Shown one piece after another: positions 18,530 to 27,189 of a DNA stretch of 64,000 bases. This DNA is from Azospirillum sp. TSO22-1. GTDB lineage: Bacteria > Pseudomonadota > Alphaproteobacteria > Azospirillales > Azospirillaceae. The notes beneath the pieces are model-generated. The model had not been told where the DNA came from. It searched no databases and saw nothing but the letters and a program-made list of their open reading frames with translations. A program made the translations under genes and the position numbers. The stretch lies in NCBI RefSeq assembly GCF_003116015.1, contig NZ_LGQZ01000027.1, positions 1-64,000 on the forward strand. The letters run 5' to 3'. Positions within the stretch are counted from its first letter, which is position 1. Each line of letters opens with the position of its first letter.

Positions 18530-21500
18530 GTGACCGCCGACCTCCTCTCCGCACACCCGCTGCTGATCGGCTTCCTGCTGGGCGTGCTGGCGCTGGCGGT
18601 GCTGGCCCTGCTGGTCTGGCTGGTGCGGCGGGACGAGCGCGGGGCGGCGGCGGCGCTGGGCAAGGCGGACGTGCTGGCGGCGGTGCGCGGCGCCGACGTG
18701 CGGGCGCTCAACAGCTGCTTCTCGACCACACTGCGCGCCATGCGCGGCATGATGCCGGGGCCGGGCTGGCGCTACGCCGCGCCCTGGGTGCTGATGCTGG
18801 GGCCGTCCGGGTCGGGCAAGAGCGCGCTGGCCTCGTCCATCGGGCTCACCCGGCCCTTCGACTTCACGCTCGATTCCGAACTGGCCGAGCAGGGCTGCGC
18901 CTGGCACGTGTTCGAGCGCGGCATCGTCCTCGACCCCGCCGGCTGCGTGCTGTGGGGGCCGGACGGCGACATGGCGGGCCACGACGGCGGCTGGCGCCGG
19001 CTGCTCCAGCTGCTCCAGCGCCACCGGCCGGAACGCGGGCTGGACGGCGTCGTGGTGACGCTGCCGGCCGGCGACCTGGTCGGTCCCGACCGGCTGGACG
19101 CGGTGGCGCTGGCCAACCGGGCCAAGCAGCTGCGCCGCCGCCTGCGCGAATTGCAGCACAACCTCGGCCTGCGGCTGCCGGTCTATCTGGTGATCACCAA
19201 GTGCGACACGGTGCCCGGCTTCACCAGCTTCTGGGAGCCGTTGGCGGTGCAGCGCCGGAACGAGGTGTTCGGCTGGTCGAACCCGCAGACGCTGGAGACC
19301 ACCTTCGCCCCGCACCTGCTGAACGAGGCGTTCGACGAGATCGGCCGCGAGCTGCACCGCACGCTGATCGGCACCGCGGTGTCGACCGGCGGCCTCAGCG
19401 ACATGGCCTTCCTGTTCCCGGCGGAGTTCCAGAAGCTGTCGGCGCCGGTGGCGCGCTTCGCCACCGCGCTGTTCCGGCTGGATTCCTATCAGGATCCGCA
19501 CTTCTTCCGCGGCATCTACTTCACCGGCGACGGCTCGGCCCTGGTGGCCGGCGGGCGCGGCCTGCCGGCGGCGTACGAGCCCCATTCCGACTTGGCCGCG
19601 GAACTGCCGGTCGGGCTGGCGCCGTCGCCGTCGGCGACCCCGGCGGCGCAGCCGCTGTTCGCCACCGAGCTGTTCAGCGAGAAGATCTTCCGCGAATCCC
19701 GGCTGGTGCGCCCGGCGCGGCGCGGGCTGGTGGCGCGCAGCCGGACGCTGCGCGTCGCCCAGGCCGGCGTGGCGACGACGGCGGTCGTGCTGTCGCTGGG
19801 CCTCTGGTACTCCACCACCTCGCTGCAGGGCACCACGGCGAACATCGTCAAGCCGCTGATGCTGATCGAGAAGACCGATTCCCAGGTGCACCAGGCGCGC
19901 GAGGCGGGGCAGAGCCTGAGCGAGGGGCTGTACCGTGAGGTGCACGGCGCCACCGCGCCGATCCTCAGCTCCTTCAAGACGCTCAGCGACCGCGCGCTGC
20001 TGGAGCCGTTCATCCCCACGTCCTGGTTCAGCTCCATGGAGGCCGACGTCAAGCGCGCCATGGCGCACGGCTTCGGCCTCGTCGTGCTCTACCCGATGCG
20101 TCTCGAACTCATCAAGCGCTGGGAGGCGATCCAGAAGAAGTACGCCCCGCAGCCGCAGGGGCAGGCGCCCGAGGGGCTGGCCGCCCAGGCGCGGGTGCAG
20201 TCCTACCTCGCCGACCTCGACGCGCTGGCCGCCGACATCCAGCAGTTCAACACGGCGAGCGAGCTGCCGGTGCTGACCTTCTCCAAGCTCGCCGCCTCGC
20301 TGCTCGGCATCAACCTGGGCGAGGCGCTGCTGACCGACGGCGAGCTGTACCGCGAGGTGATGCGGGTCGCGAAGGTGAAACCGTTCGATCCTTCGCGCAA
20401 CATCATGCCGTCGCTGCAGACGCTGGCGCGGCTGGGGCAGGGGGCGGTCACCCTGGTGTCGCCCGACGGCCCGATCGTGCAGCGCTTCGCCGCCGTCGGC
20501 AACGCCCTGGAACGGGCCGAGCTGGCGCGCTTCGGCGCGCCGGACGCGGCGGGGGCGACGCTGGTCGACCTCAACACCGCTATCGAGCGCGTGCAGGCGG
20601 TGCTGGGCAACCCCGACCTGCGCTGGCTGTTCGTCGAGCACCCGGAGAACGAGCCGCACTGGAAGGACCAGATCCAGCGCGTGCGCGCCAACCTGTTCCT
20701 CGGCGAGACGGCGGCGCAGGCGATGCTGCGCATGGCCACCACCCGCATCGCCGACCTGCGCGCCGCGCTGCTGGCGATCCGCACGCCGGGCACCGGGCCG
20801 CTGCTGGTCGCCGACGAGACCGACAACGGCCTGCTGAAGCTGGCGCCGGCGGTGGACGGGCTGGCCTCGGTGTTGCCGGACATCCTGAAGTACGAGTTCA
20901 TGGCCGATACCCCGGCGCGCGAGCCGGTGCTGCCCTCGAAGACCAGCACCGCCACCATGTGGTCGCCCGAGCCGCTGGCCAAGGCCATGGCCTACTACAA
21001 GGCGTTCGAGGCGATGGAGGCCGGGCCGCTGACCCGCGTGCCGGACTCGCTGCGCCCGATGGTGCAGGCGCTGGCGGCGCAGCGGCTGCAGACCGCCATG
21101 CTGACGTCGGTGGCACAGGCGCAGGTGGTCGAGCAGCGCGGCCAGGACTTCCGCATGGTCGCCGACGAGACCGGGCTGCTGCGCGAGGTGCGCCAGTTCG
21201 GCAAGGCGTCGCGCAGCCTGGGCGACATCCTCGGCGCCTTCAGCCGGCGCGGCATGGACCAGGCCTATGCGACGGTGTCGGGCATCGTGACCCAGCACGT
21301 GGTCAGCATGCTGGAGCAGGCCGACCGCATCGGCGACGAGGGCGCCCCCTACCTGCCGGTCGACGAGTTCAAGCAGTGGGACGGCACGCTGCCGCTCAAC
21401 TTCGAGGGCTTCCAGGTGCTCAGCGATGCTGAGCTGGCGCAGTACCTCGACAACACCCGAGGGCGCTTCGACTGGCTGGGCACCGAGGTCGCGGCGCCGC

Positions 21501-22765
21501 TGGTCACCTTCGCGCTGCGCGAACAGACGCCCAACACGCTGCGCCAGGATCCGCACGTGCTGAAGTGGCAGCGCATCCTGATCGAGCAGCAGCGCTACAA
21601 GGCCGACAACCCCGCCAGCTCGCTGGCGCTGCTGGAGCGCTACGTCCGCTTCGACCTGGGCGCGGTGAAGCCGGACACCTGCCTGCAGCAGCTGGCCAGC
21701 GGCACCAGCGCCGGCGGCGACTTCTTCCAGCAGCGCCGCGACACGCTGCGCAAGCTGGCGCTGGCGCAGTGCCAGCGCGTCGCGGTGAAGGCGCTGTCCA
21801 CCGACTACACGCGGCTCGCCACCGACTTCAACGCGATGCTGGCCGGGCGCTACCCGTTCGCCGACTACGGCGGGGCGGACACCGCGGAGGCCGACCTCGA
21901 CACCGTCACCGCCTTCCTGGAACGCTTCGGTAATTCGGAGGCCGCGATCCGCCGCGGCCTCGGCACGCCGCAGCCGGGCACGCCGGCCGCCCAGGCGCTC
22001 GCCTTCATCGACAATCTGGCGGCGGTGAAGGAGTTCCTGGCGCCGTTCCTCGCCGCGTCCTCCACCGCGCCACCGGCCTTCGACGTGGCGGCGGAGTTCC
22101 GCGTCAACCGCCCGAAGGAAAGCGGCGGCAACCAGATCATCGAGTGGCTGGTGGCGATCGGCGACCAGCAGATGCTGCGCGGCGGCGCCACCCAGGCCGG
22201 CAAGTGGTCGCCGGGCGACCCGGTGACGGTAACGCTGCGCTGGGCCAAGGACGCCCCGGTGGTGCCGGTGTCCATCGTCGGCGCCGACGGCAGCGTGCAG
22301 CCCGACCGCTCCATCGGCTTCGCCTACACGAACCGCTGGTCGCTGGTGCGGCTGCTCCAGGTGCACAAGACGCCGGCCGCGGATCTGCCGAAGCTGACCG
22401 ACAGCCGGCCGCACACGCTGAAGTTCTCCGCCGACACCACCAGCGCCCCGGTGCCGGGCGACCCCGGCCCGGCCAAGCCGCCGGTCGCCGGCAAGACCAG
22501 CGTCTTCCTGCGCCTGGCGCTCAGCACGCCGACGCCGGACGGCAAGGGCAAGACCAGCTTCACGCTGCCGTCCTTCCCCTACGGCGCGCCGCGCCTGGAC
22601 ACCGCCGCGCGCGCCGCCTCGGCCACCGGCGAGCCGTTCTCCGGCGACGCCTCGACCGCGCCGGTGTCGAGGATGGCCGTCGCCAAGGCCGCGGCGAAGA
22701 CGGCAGCGGTGACGCCCCCCACGCCCCCGGCGGCGAAGAACGCCCCGACGAGGATCACCAAATGA
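18530..22765 (+). CDS. tssM: TssM (IcmF/VasK) T6SS inner-membrane ATPase-like protein
   Basis: Predicted 1411 residues from GTG, longer than the common 1100-1300. An N-terminal membrane helix (about residues 12-33) is followed by a Walker A (GPSGSGKS, about 88-95), the ITKCDTVPGF segment of the IcmF GTPase-like domain, a second helix near 410-432, and a large periplasmic region ending in the VasK-type beta domain. A Pro/Ala/Thr-rich tail closes the protein. TssM spans the envelope, binding TssL inside and TssJ outside. Its stop overlaps the tssA start (ATGA). Confidence 0.93.
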   Translation: MTADLLSAHPLLIGFLLGVLALAVLALLVWLVRRDERGAAAALGKADVLAAVRGADVRALNSCFSTTLRAMRGMMPGPGWRYAAPWVLMLGPSGSGKSALASSIGLTRPFDFTLDSELAEQGCAWHVFERGIVLDPAGCVLWGPDGDMAGHDGGWRRLLQLLQRHRPERGLDGVVVTLPAGDLVGPDRLDAVALANRAKQLRRRLRELQHNLGLRLPVYLVITKCDTVPGFTSFWEPLAVQRRNEVFGWSNPQTLETTFAPHLLNEAFDEIGRELHRTLIGTAVSTGGLSDMAFLFPAEFQKLSAPVARFATALFRLDSYQDPHFFRGIYFTGDGSALVAGGRGLPAAYEPHSDLAAELPVGLAPSPSATPAAQPLFATELFSEKIFRESRLVRPARRGLVARSRTLRVAQAGVATTAVVLSLGLWYSTTSLQGTTANIVKPLMLIEKTDSQVHQAREAGQSLSEGLYREVHGATAPILSSFKTLSDRALLEPFIPTSWFSSMEADVKRAMAHGFGLVVLYPMRLELIKRWEAIQKKYAPQPQGQAPEGLAAQARVQSYLADLDALAADIQQFNTASELPVLTFSKLAASLLGINLGEALLTDGELYREVMRVAKVKPFDPSRNIMPSLQTLARLGQGAVTLVSPDGPIVQRFAAVGNALERAELARFGAPDAAGATLVDLNTAIERVQAVLGNPDLRWLFVEHPENEPHWKDQIQRVRANLFLGETAAQAMLRMATTRIADLRAALLAIRTPGTGPLLVADETDNGLLKLAPAVDGLASVLPDILKYEFMADTPAREPVLPSKTSTATMWSPEPLAKAMAYYKAFEAMEAGPLTRVPDSLRPMVQALAAQRLQTAMLTSVAQAQVVEQRGQDFRMVADETGLLREVRQFGKASRSLGDILGAFSRRGMDQAYATVSGIVTQHVVSMLEQADRIGDEGAPYLPVDEFKQWDGTLPLNFEGFQVLSDAELAQYLDNTRGRFDWLGTEVAAPLVTFALREQTPNTLRQDPHVLKWQRILIEQQRYKADNPASSLALLERYVRFDLGAVKPDTCLQQLASGTSAGGDFFQQRRDTLRKLALAQCQRVAVKALSTDYTRLATDFNAMLAGRYPFADYGGADTAEADLDTVTAFLERFGNSEAAIRRGLGTPQPGTPAAQALAFIDNLAAVKEFLAPFLAASSTAPPAFDVAAEFRVNRPKESGGNQIIEWLVAIGDQQMLRGGATQAGKWSPGDPVTVTLRWAKDAPVVPVSIVGADGSVQPDRSIGFAYTNRWSLVRLLQVHKTPAADLPKLTDSRPHTLKFSADTTSAPVPGDPGPAKPPVAGKTSVFLRLALSTPTPDGKGKTSFTLPSFPYGAPRLDTAARAASATGEPFSGDASTAPVSRMAVAKAAAKTAAVTPPTPPAAKNAPTRITK

Positions 22766-23883
22766 GCGCCGCGCTTCCCGACTTCAGCGCCATCCTGGCG
22801 CCCCTGCCGGGCGATGCCCCGACCGGGCCGTCGCTGCGCTACGACCCGGTCTTCGACGAGATCCGCGAGGCGCGCCGGCAGGACGACCCGTCGCTGCCCA
22901 CCGGCGTCTGGCAGACGGCGCTGAAGCGCGCCGACTGGGACGAGGTGGCGCGGCTGTGCCGCGGCGTGCTGGAGACGCGCTCGAAGGACCTGCAGGTCGC
23001 CTGCTGGCTGCTGGAGGCGCAGGTCCACAAGCACGGCCTCAAGGCGCTGGGGCCGGGCCTGCGGCTGATCGCCGGGTTGTGCGAGGCGTTCTGGGACGGC
23101 CTGCACCCGGACATCGACGACGGCGACGTCGCCGCCCGCGTGGCGCCGCTGGAATGGCTGAACGGCAAGCTGCCGAACCTGCTGCACCGGCAGCCGATCA
23201 CCCGGTCGGGCAGCCAGCCGGTGGTCGGCTTCTCCTTCGCCGACTACCAGAACGCCCAGCGCCTCAGCATGATCGCGGCGAAGGACCCGCGCGCCGGCGA
23301 AACCGCGCGCGCCAAGGGGCAGACGCTGCTGCCCGACGTCGAGGCCAGCGCCAGCGCCACCCCGGTCGCCTTCCACCGCGCCCAGCATGGGCAGCTCGCC
23401 GAGGCCATCACCGCCACCGACGCGCTGTCGGCCCTGCTCGACGCGCGTTGCGGCCGCGACGCGCCCGGGCTGGTCACGCTGCGCGAGACGCTGGCCGGCC
23501 TGCAGGGCTGGGTGGACACCATGCTGCGCGCCAAGGGAGAGGAACCCGCGATGCCCGCCGAAACCGCCGCCGAGCCCGCACCCGAGCCGGAGCCCGAGGA
23601 CTACGGCGAGGCGGAGGAGCACGCCGCGCCGGATTTCCCCGCCGGCCCGATCCGCACGCGCGAGGAGGCCTACTACTGGCTGGCGGAGGTCGCCGACTTC
23701 CTGCTGCGCACCGAACCGCACAGCCCGACGCCGTACCTGATCCACCGCGCGCTGGGCTGGGCGAACATGCCCCTGCATGAAGTTCTTCTCGAGGTCAGCC
23801 GTGGCCGCAACGATCTCGGCACGGTTTTCGACCTCCTCGGCTTCAACTTTACAGAACTGACACAGAAGACGGGGGCGCGATGA
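22762..23883 (+). CDS. tssA: TssA (ImpA-domain) T6SS baseplate/sheath-priming protein
   Basis: Predicted 373 residues. The N-terminal ImpA domain starts with LAPLPGDAPTGPSLRYDPVFDEI and continues through CWLLEAQ and LHPDIDDGD. An acidic Pro/Glu-rich linker near residues 270-295 leads to a C-terminal REEAYYWLAEVADFLLRTEPHSPTPYLI segment typical of short TssA proteins. It caps or primes tube and sheath assembly. It is translationally coupled to tssM by the ATGA overlap. A 137-bp gap with its own promoter candidate then separates it from tssB. Confidence 0.92.
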   Translation: MSAALPDFSAILAPLPGDAPTGPSLRYDPVFDEIREARRQDDPSLPTGVWQTALKRADWDEVARLCRGVLETRSKDLQVACWLLEAQVHKHGLKALGPGLRLIAGLCEAFWDGLHPDIDDGDVAARVAPLEWLNGKLPNLLHRQPITRSGSQPVVGFSFADYQNAQRLSMIAAKDPRAGETARAKGQTLLPDVEASASATPVAFHRAQHGQLAEAITATDALSALLDARCGRDAPGLVTLRETLAGLQGWVDTMLRAKGEEPAMPAETAAEPAPEPEPEDYGEAEEHAAPDFPAGPIRTREEAYYWLAEVADFLLRTEPHSPTPYLIHRALGWANMPLHEVLLEVSRGRNDLGTVFDLLGFNFTELTQKTGAR

Positions 23884-23914
23884 ACGGATGAGTTGCTAAC
23901 GTGATCGAATCTTC

Positions 23915-23943
23915 TTGTTATTGCGCAAGAGCGATTCTAATGT
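23915..23943 (+). promoter_or_regulatory. Candidate sigma-70-like promoter upstream of tssB
   Basis: TTGTTA (23915-23920), a 17-bp spacer, and TAATGT (23938-23943) lie in an AT-richer stretch of the tssA-tssB gap, 77 bp before the tssB ATG. It would let tssBC-hcp be expressed apart from tssJKLMA. Confidence 0.45.
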
Positions 23944-24020
23944 GCATTCCAGGATTACAGCAACGCGCCTGATGATCGCGTCGGGCGTGCACAGAAACAC
24001 TCTGGGAGAAGGGCAAGTCC

Positions 24021-24566
24021 ATGGCCGAGAGCACCCAGCACAAACTGAGCAGAGTCCGCCCGCCGCGCGTGCAGATCACGTACGACGTCGAAATCGGCAA
24101 CGCGATCGAGAAGAAGGAGCTTCCCTACATCGTCGGCATCATGGCCGACCTGTCGGGCAAGCCGGCGGAGGCGCTGCCGCCCGTCAAGGACCGCAAGTTC
24201 ATCGAGATCGACCGCGACAACTTCCAGGACGTGCTGTCGGCGATCAACCCGCGCGTCGCCTTCCGCGTGCCGAACAAGCTGCAGCCGGACAGCAACGACT
24301 TCCTGAACGTCGAGCTGAAGTTCAAGCACCTGGACGATTTCGGCCCGGTGGAGGTGCTGAAGCAGGTGCCGCAGCTGAAGCGCCTGTTCGAGGCCCGCTC
24401 GCGCCTGCGCGACCTGCTGACCAAGCTGGACGGCAACGACGACCTGGACGGCCTGCTGAAGCAGGTGATGGCCAGCACCGAGGACCAGGAGGCGCTGAAG
24501 AAGCAGCTCTCCGCCCCCGCCGGTGACGCCGCCGCTCCGGCCGCCGACGCGCCGAAGGCCGAGTAA
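24021..24566 (+). CDS. tssB: TssB (VipA/ImpB) contractile sheath small subunit
   Basis: Predicted 181 residues. The opening HKLSRVRPPRVQITYDVE, the PYIVGIMADLSGK segment and FIEIDRDNF are hallmarks of TssB. It assembles with TssC into the contractile sheath. The Ala/Asp-rich C-terminal tail is variable in the family. A GGGAGAAGGG region precedes the ATG. First gene of the tssBC-hcp-tssEFG block. Confidence 0.96.
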   Translation: MAESTQHKLSRVRPPRVQITYDVEIGNAIEKKELPYIVGIMADLSGKPAEALPPVKDRKFIEIDRDNFQDVLSAINPRVAFRVPNKLQPDSNDFLNVELKFKHLDDFGPVEVLKQVPQLKRLFEARSRLRDLLTKLDGNDDLDGLLKQVMASTEDQEALKKQLSAPAGDAAAPAADAPKAE

Positions 24567-24639
24567 CCCGCCGCCCGACAATCGATGACACGCCGCGGAC
24601 GCGACGCGTACCGCGGTGCGACCCGAGGAGACGCTTGCC

Positions 24640-26121
24640 ATGGCTGAAGAAACCGAGACCCCGGGCGCGGGTGCCGCCGCCGAGACCCTGCCGATCCTCG
24701 ACCGCATCATGGTCGAGGGCAAGCTGGCGCGCGACGAGACGCAGCGCAGCTACGCCCGCGACCTGGTGGACGAGTTCGTCAACTCCGTGCTGGCCGAGAC
24801 CGGCGGCGCGGTGAGCGGCGACGTGGTCGCCGCCATCAACGACCGCATCGCGCAGATCGACGACCTGATCTCGCTGCAGCTCAACGAGGTGCTGCACCAC
24901 CCCGACCTGCAGAAGCTGGAGGCCTCCTGGCGCGGCCTCGCCTACCTGGTCTTCAACACCGAGACCAGCACGCGCCTGAAGCTGCGCCTGATGAACATCA
25001 CTAAGGCGGAGTTGCTGAAGGACCTGGAGAAGGCGGTCGAGTTCGACCAGAGCGCCCTGTTCAAGAAGGTGTACGAGGAAGAGTACGGCACCTTCGGCGG
25101 CTATCCCTACAGCGTGCTGATCGGCGACTACGAGTTCGGCCGGCACCCGCAGGACATGGCGCTGCTGGAGAAGGTCTCCAACGTCGCCGCCGCGGCGCAT
25201 GCGCCGTTCATCGCCTCGGCCAGCCCGATGCTGTTCGACATGGGCGGCTTCACCGAGCTCGGCGTGCCGCGCGACCTGTCGAAGATCTTCGAGAGCGCCG
25301 AGTTGATCAAGTGGCGGAGCTTCCGCGCCAGCGAGGATTCGCGCTACGTCACGCTGTGCCTGCCGCATGTGCTGCTGCGCCTGCCCTACGGTCCGGACAC
25401 CGTGCCGGTCGAGGGCATGGAGTTCGTCGAGGACACCGACGGCCGCGACCATTCCAAGTACCTGTGGGGCAACCCGGCGTGGATGCTGGCGACCCGCATC
25501 ACCGACGCCTTCGCCAAGTTCGGCTGGACCGCGGCGATCCGCGGCGTCGAGGGCGGCGGCAAGGTCGAGGGCCTGCCGACCCACACCTTCCACACCGACG
25601 AGGGCGACATCGCGCTGAAGTGCCCGACGGAGATCTCGATCACCGACCGCCGCGAGAAGGAGCTGAACGACCTCGGCTTCATCGCGCTGGTGCACTGCAA
25701 GGGCACCGACTACGCCGCCTTCTTCGGCGGCCAGACCGCCAACAAGCCGAAGCTGTACAACACGGCGTCCGCCAACGCCAACAGCCGGCTGTCGGCGATG
25801 CTCCCCTACATCCTGAACGCGTCGCGCTTCGCCCACTACATCAAGGTGATCATGCGCGACAAGATCGGCAGCTTCATGACCAAGGAGAACGTGCAGACGT
25901 ATCTCAACACCTGGATCATGGACTACGTCCTCGGCAAGGACGACGCCGGCCAGGACCTCAAGGCGCAGTACCCGCTGCGCGAGGCCCGCGTCGACGTGAC
26001 GGACATCCCCGGCAAGCCCGGCTGCTACAACGCGACCGTGTTCCTGCGGCCGCACTTCCAGCTGGAGGAGCTGACCGCCTCGATCCGCCTGGTGGCCGAG
26101 CTGCCGCCGCCGGCCGCGTAA
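24640..26121 (+). CDS. tssC: TssC (VipB/ImpC) contractile sheath large subunit
   Basis: Predicted 493 residues. Conserved segments include LEASWRGLAYLV, GDYEFGRHPQD and the C-terminal EARVDVTDIPGKPGCYNA. It pairs with TssB in the sheath and is recycled by TssH. The ATG at 24640 follows GAGGAG by 9 bp. The usual family length is 490-500. A strong hairpin separates it from hcp. Confidence 0.96.
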   Translation: MAEETETPGAGAAAETLPILDRIMVEGKLARDETQRSYARDLVDEFVNSVLAETGGAVSGDVVAAINDRIAQIDDLISLQLNEVLHHPDLQKLEASWRGLAYLVFNTETSTRLKLRLMNITKAELLKDLEKAVEFDQSALFKKVYEEEYGTFGGYPYSVLIGDYEFGRHPQDMALLEKVSNVAAAAHAPFIASASPMLFDMGGFTELGVPRDLSKIFESAELIKWRSFRASEDSRYVTLCLPHVLLRLPYGPDTVPVEGMEFVEDTDGRDHSKYLWGNPAWMLATRITDAFAKFGWTAAIRGVEGGGKVEGLPTHTFHTDEGDIALKCPTEISITDRREKELNDLGFIALVHCKGTDYAAFFGGQTANKPKLYNTASANANSRLSAMLPYILNASRFAHYIKVIMRDKIGSFMTKENVQTYLNTWIMDYVLGKDDAGQDLKAQYPLREARVDVTDIPGKPGCYNATVFLRPHFQLEELTASIRLVAELPPPAA

Positions 26122-26135
26122 GGCGCCGCAGACCG

Positions 26136-26162
26136 CCTCTCCCGCCCGGCGGGCGGGGGAGG
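26136..26162 (+). other. Intercistronic hairpin between tssC and hcp
   Basis: The two arms (26136-26147 and 26151-26162) form 12 pairs, one of them G-U, around a GGC loop. No T-run follows, so transcript-end protection or partial termination upstream of hcp is more likely than full termination. Confidence 0.5.
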
Positions 26163-26205
26163 CCGCACACCCATGTGAAACGCTGGCCGACAAGGGAGTC
26201 CCGTC

Positions 26206-26706
26206 ATGGCCGCCAATATGTTCATCGTCTTCAAGACGCCCGACATCAAGGGCGAGAGCGCCGACAGCACCCATACCGATCAGATCCAGGTCCTGTCCTG
26301 GAGCCATTCGTTCAACCAGCCGACCTCGCCGACCCGCAGCTCCGCCGGTTCGGGCACGGTGGAACAGGCCAACCACTCCGACTTCTCGTTCACCAAATAC
26401 ACCGACGCGTCGACCGACGACCTGCTGAAGATGTGCTGGAGCGGCAAGCAGATCGGCACCGCCACCTTCACCGCCTACCGCTCGGACGGCGACAACAAGG
26501 CGATCAAGTACCTGGACATCGAGATGACCGGCGTCGTCGTCTCCAACGTCTCGATCGGCGGCGGCACCGGCGACGTCTCCACCGAGACGATCACGCTCAG
26601 CTACAACTCGGTGAAGTACACCTACATCCAGCAGAAGGCGGCGGACGGCACCGGCGGCGGCAACGAGCCGGTCAAGCACGACCTCGCCAAGCAGGAAGTG
26701 TCGTAA
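26206..26706 (+). CDS. hcp: Hcp (TssD) T6SS inner-tube protein
   Basis: Predicted 166 residues. Hallmarks of the Hcp beta-barrel include the opening MFIVFKTPDIKGES, QIQVLSWSHSFNQP and the ITLSYNSVKYTYIQQ strand. Hexamers stack into the secreted tube and can carry small effectors. Family length is about 160-175. It lies 84 bp after tssC, behind a hairpin, and 6 bp before tssE. Confidence 0.96.
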   Translation: MAANMFIVFKTPDIKGESADSTHTDQIQVLSWSHSFNQPTSPTRSSAGSGTVEQANHSDFSFTKYTDASTDDLLKMCWSGKQIGTATFTAYRSDGDNKAIKYLDIEMTGVVVSNVSIGGGTGDVSTETITLSYNSVKYTYIQQKAADGTGGGNEPVKHDLAKQEVS

Positions 26707-26712
26707 GCCGCC

Positions 26713-27189
26713 ATGCCGGGACCGCGGGTCACGCAGGGAGTCCGGGCGCCGCTGTTCGACCGCCTGGCGGCGAACCCGGCGCCGGAGGACCGGCGCGACC
26801 TGCGGATGCTCGACCGGGCGGGGGTGAAGGCGTCGATCCGGCGCGAGCTGGACCGGTTGCTCAACACCCGCACGCCGCTGTCGGCCGAGGATCTCGGCCG
26901 GCGCGCGCGCAGCACGCTCGACTACGGGCTGCCCGACCTGTCGCTGTTCTGGCCCAACGACGCCGACAGCGAGGCGCGCTTGGCCGCCCTGGTCGCCGAC
27001 ACCGTGGCGGCGTTCGAGCCCCGCCTGCTGCGCCCGTCCGTGCGGGTCGAGCGCGTGGTCGGCGAGCGGCGCAAGCTGCGCGTCAGCGTGATGGGCGACG
27101 TCGAACTGGCCGGCATGGTCGAGCCGGTGACGTTCCCCATCCTGCTGAGCGACGGCGTGGAGGAGGCGGATGACGGTGACGGTGGATGA
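26713..27189 (+). CDS. tssE: TssE (gp25-like) T6SS baseplate protein
   Basis: Predicted 158 residues. RRELDRLLNTRTPL and the DYGLPDL motif identify the GPW/gp25 family, which nucleates sheath polymerisation at the baseplate. It starts 6 bp after hcp, and its stop overlaps the tssF start by ATGA. Confidence 0.93.
   Translation: MPGPRVTQGVRAPLFDRLAANPAPEDRRDLRMLDRAGVKASIRRELDRLLNTRTPLSAEDLGRRARSTLDYGLPDLSLFWPNDADSEARLAALVADTVAAFEPRLLRPSVRVERVVGERRKLRVSVMGDVELAGMVEPVTFPILLSDGVEEADDGDGG

Noticed and set aside
23884-24020. Sigma-54 promoter before tssB
   Set aside because: No TGGCAC-N5-TTGC arrangement is present; a sigma-70-like match fits better.
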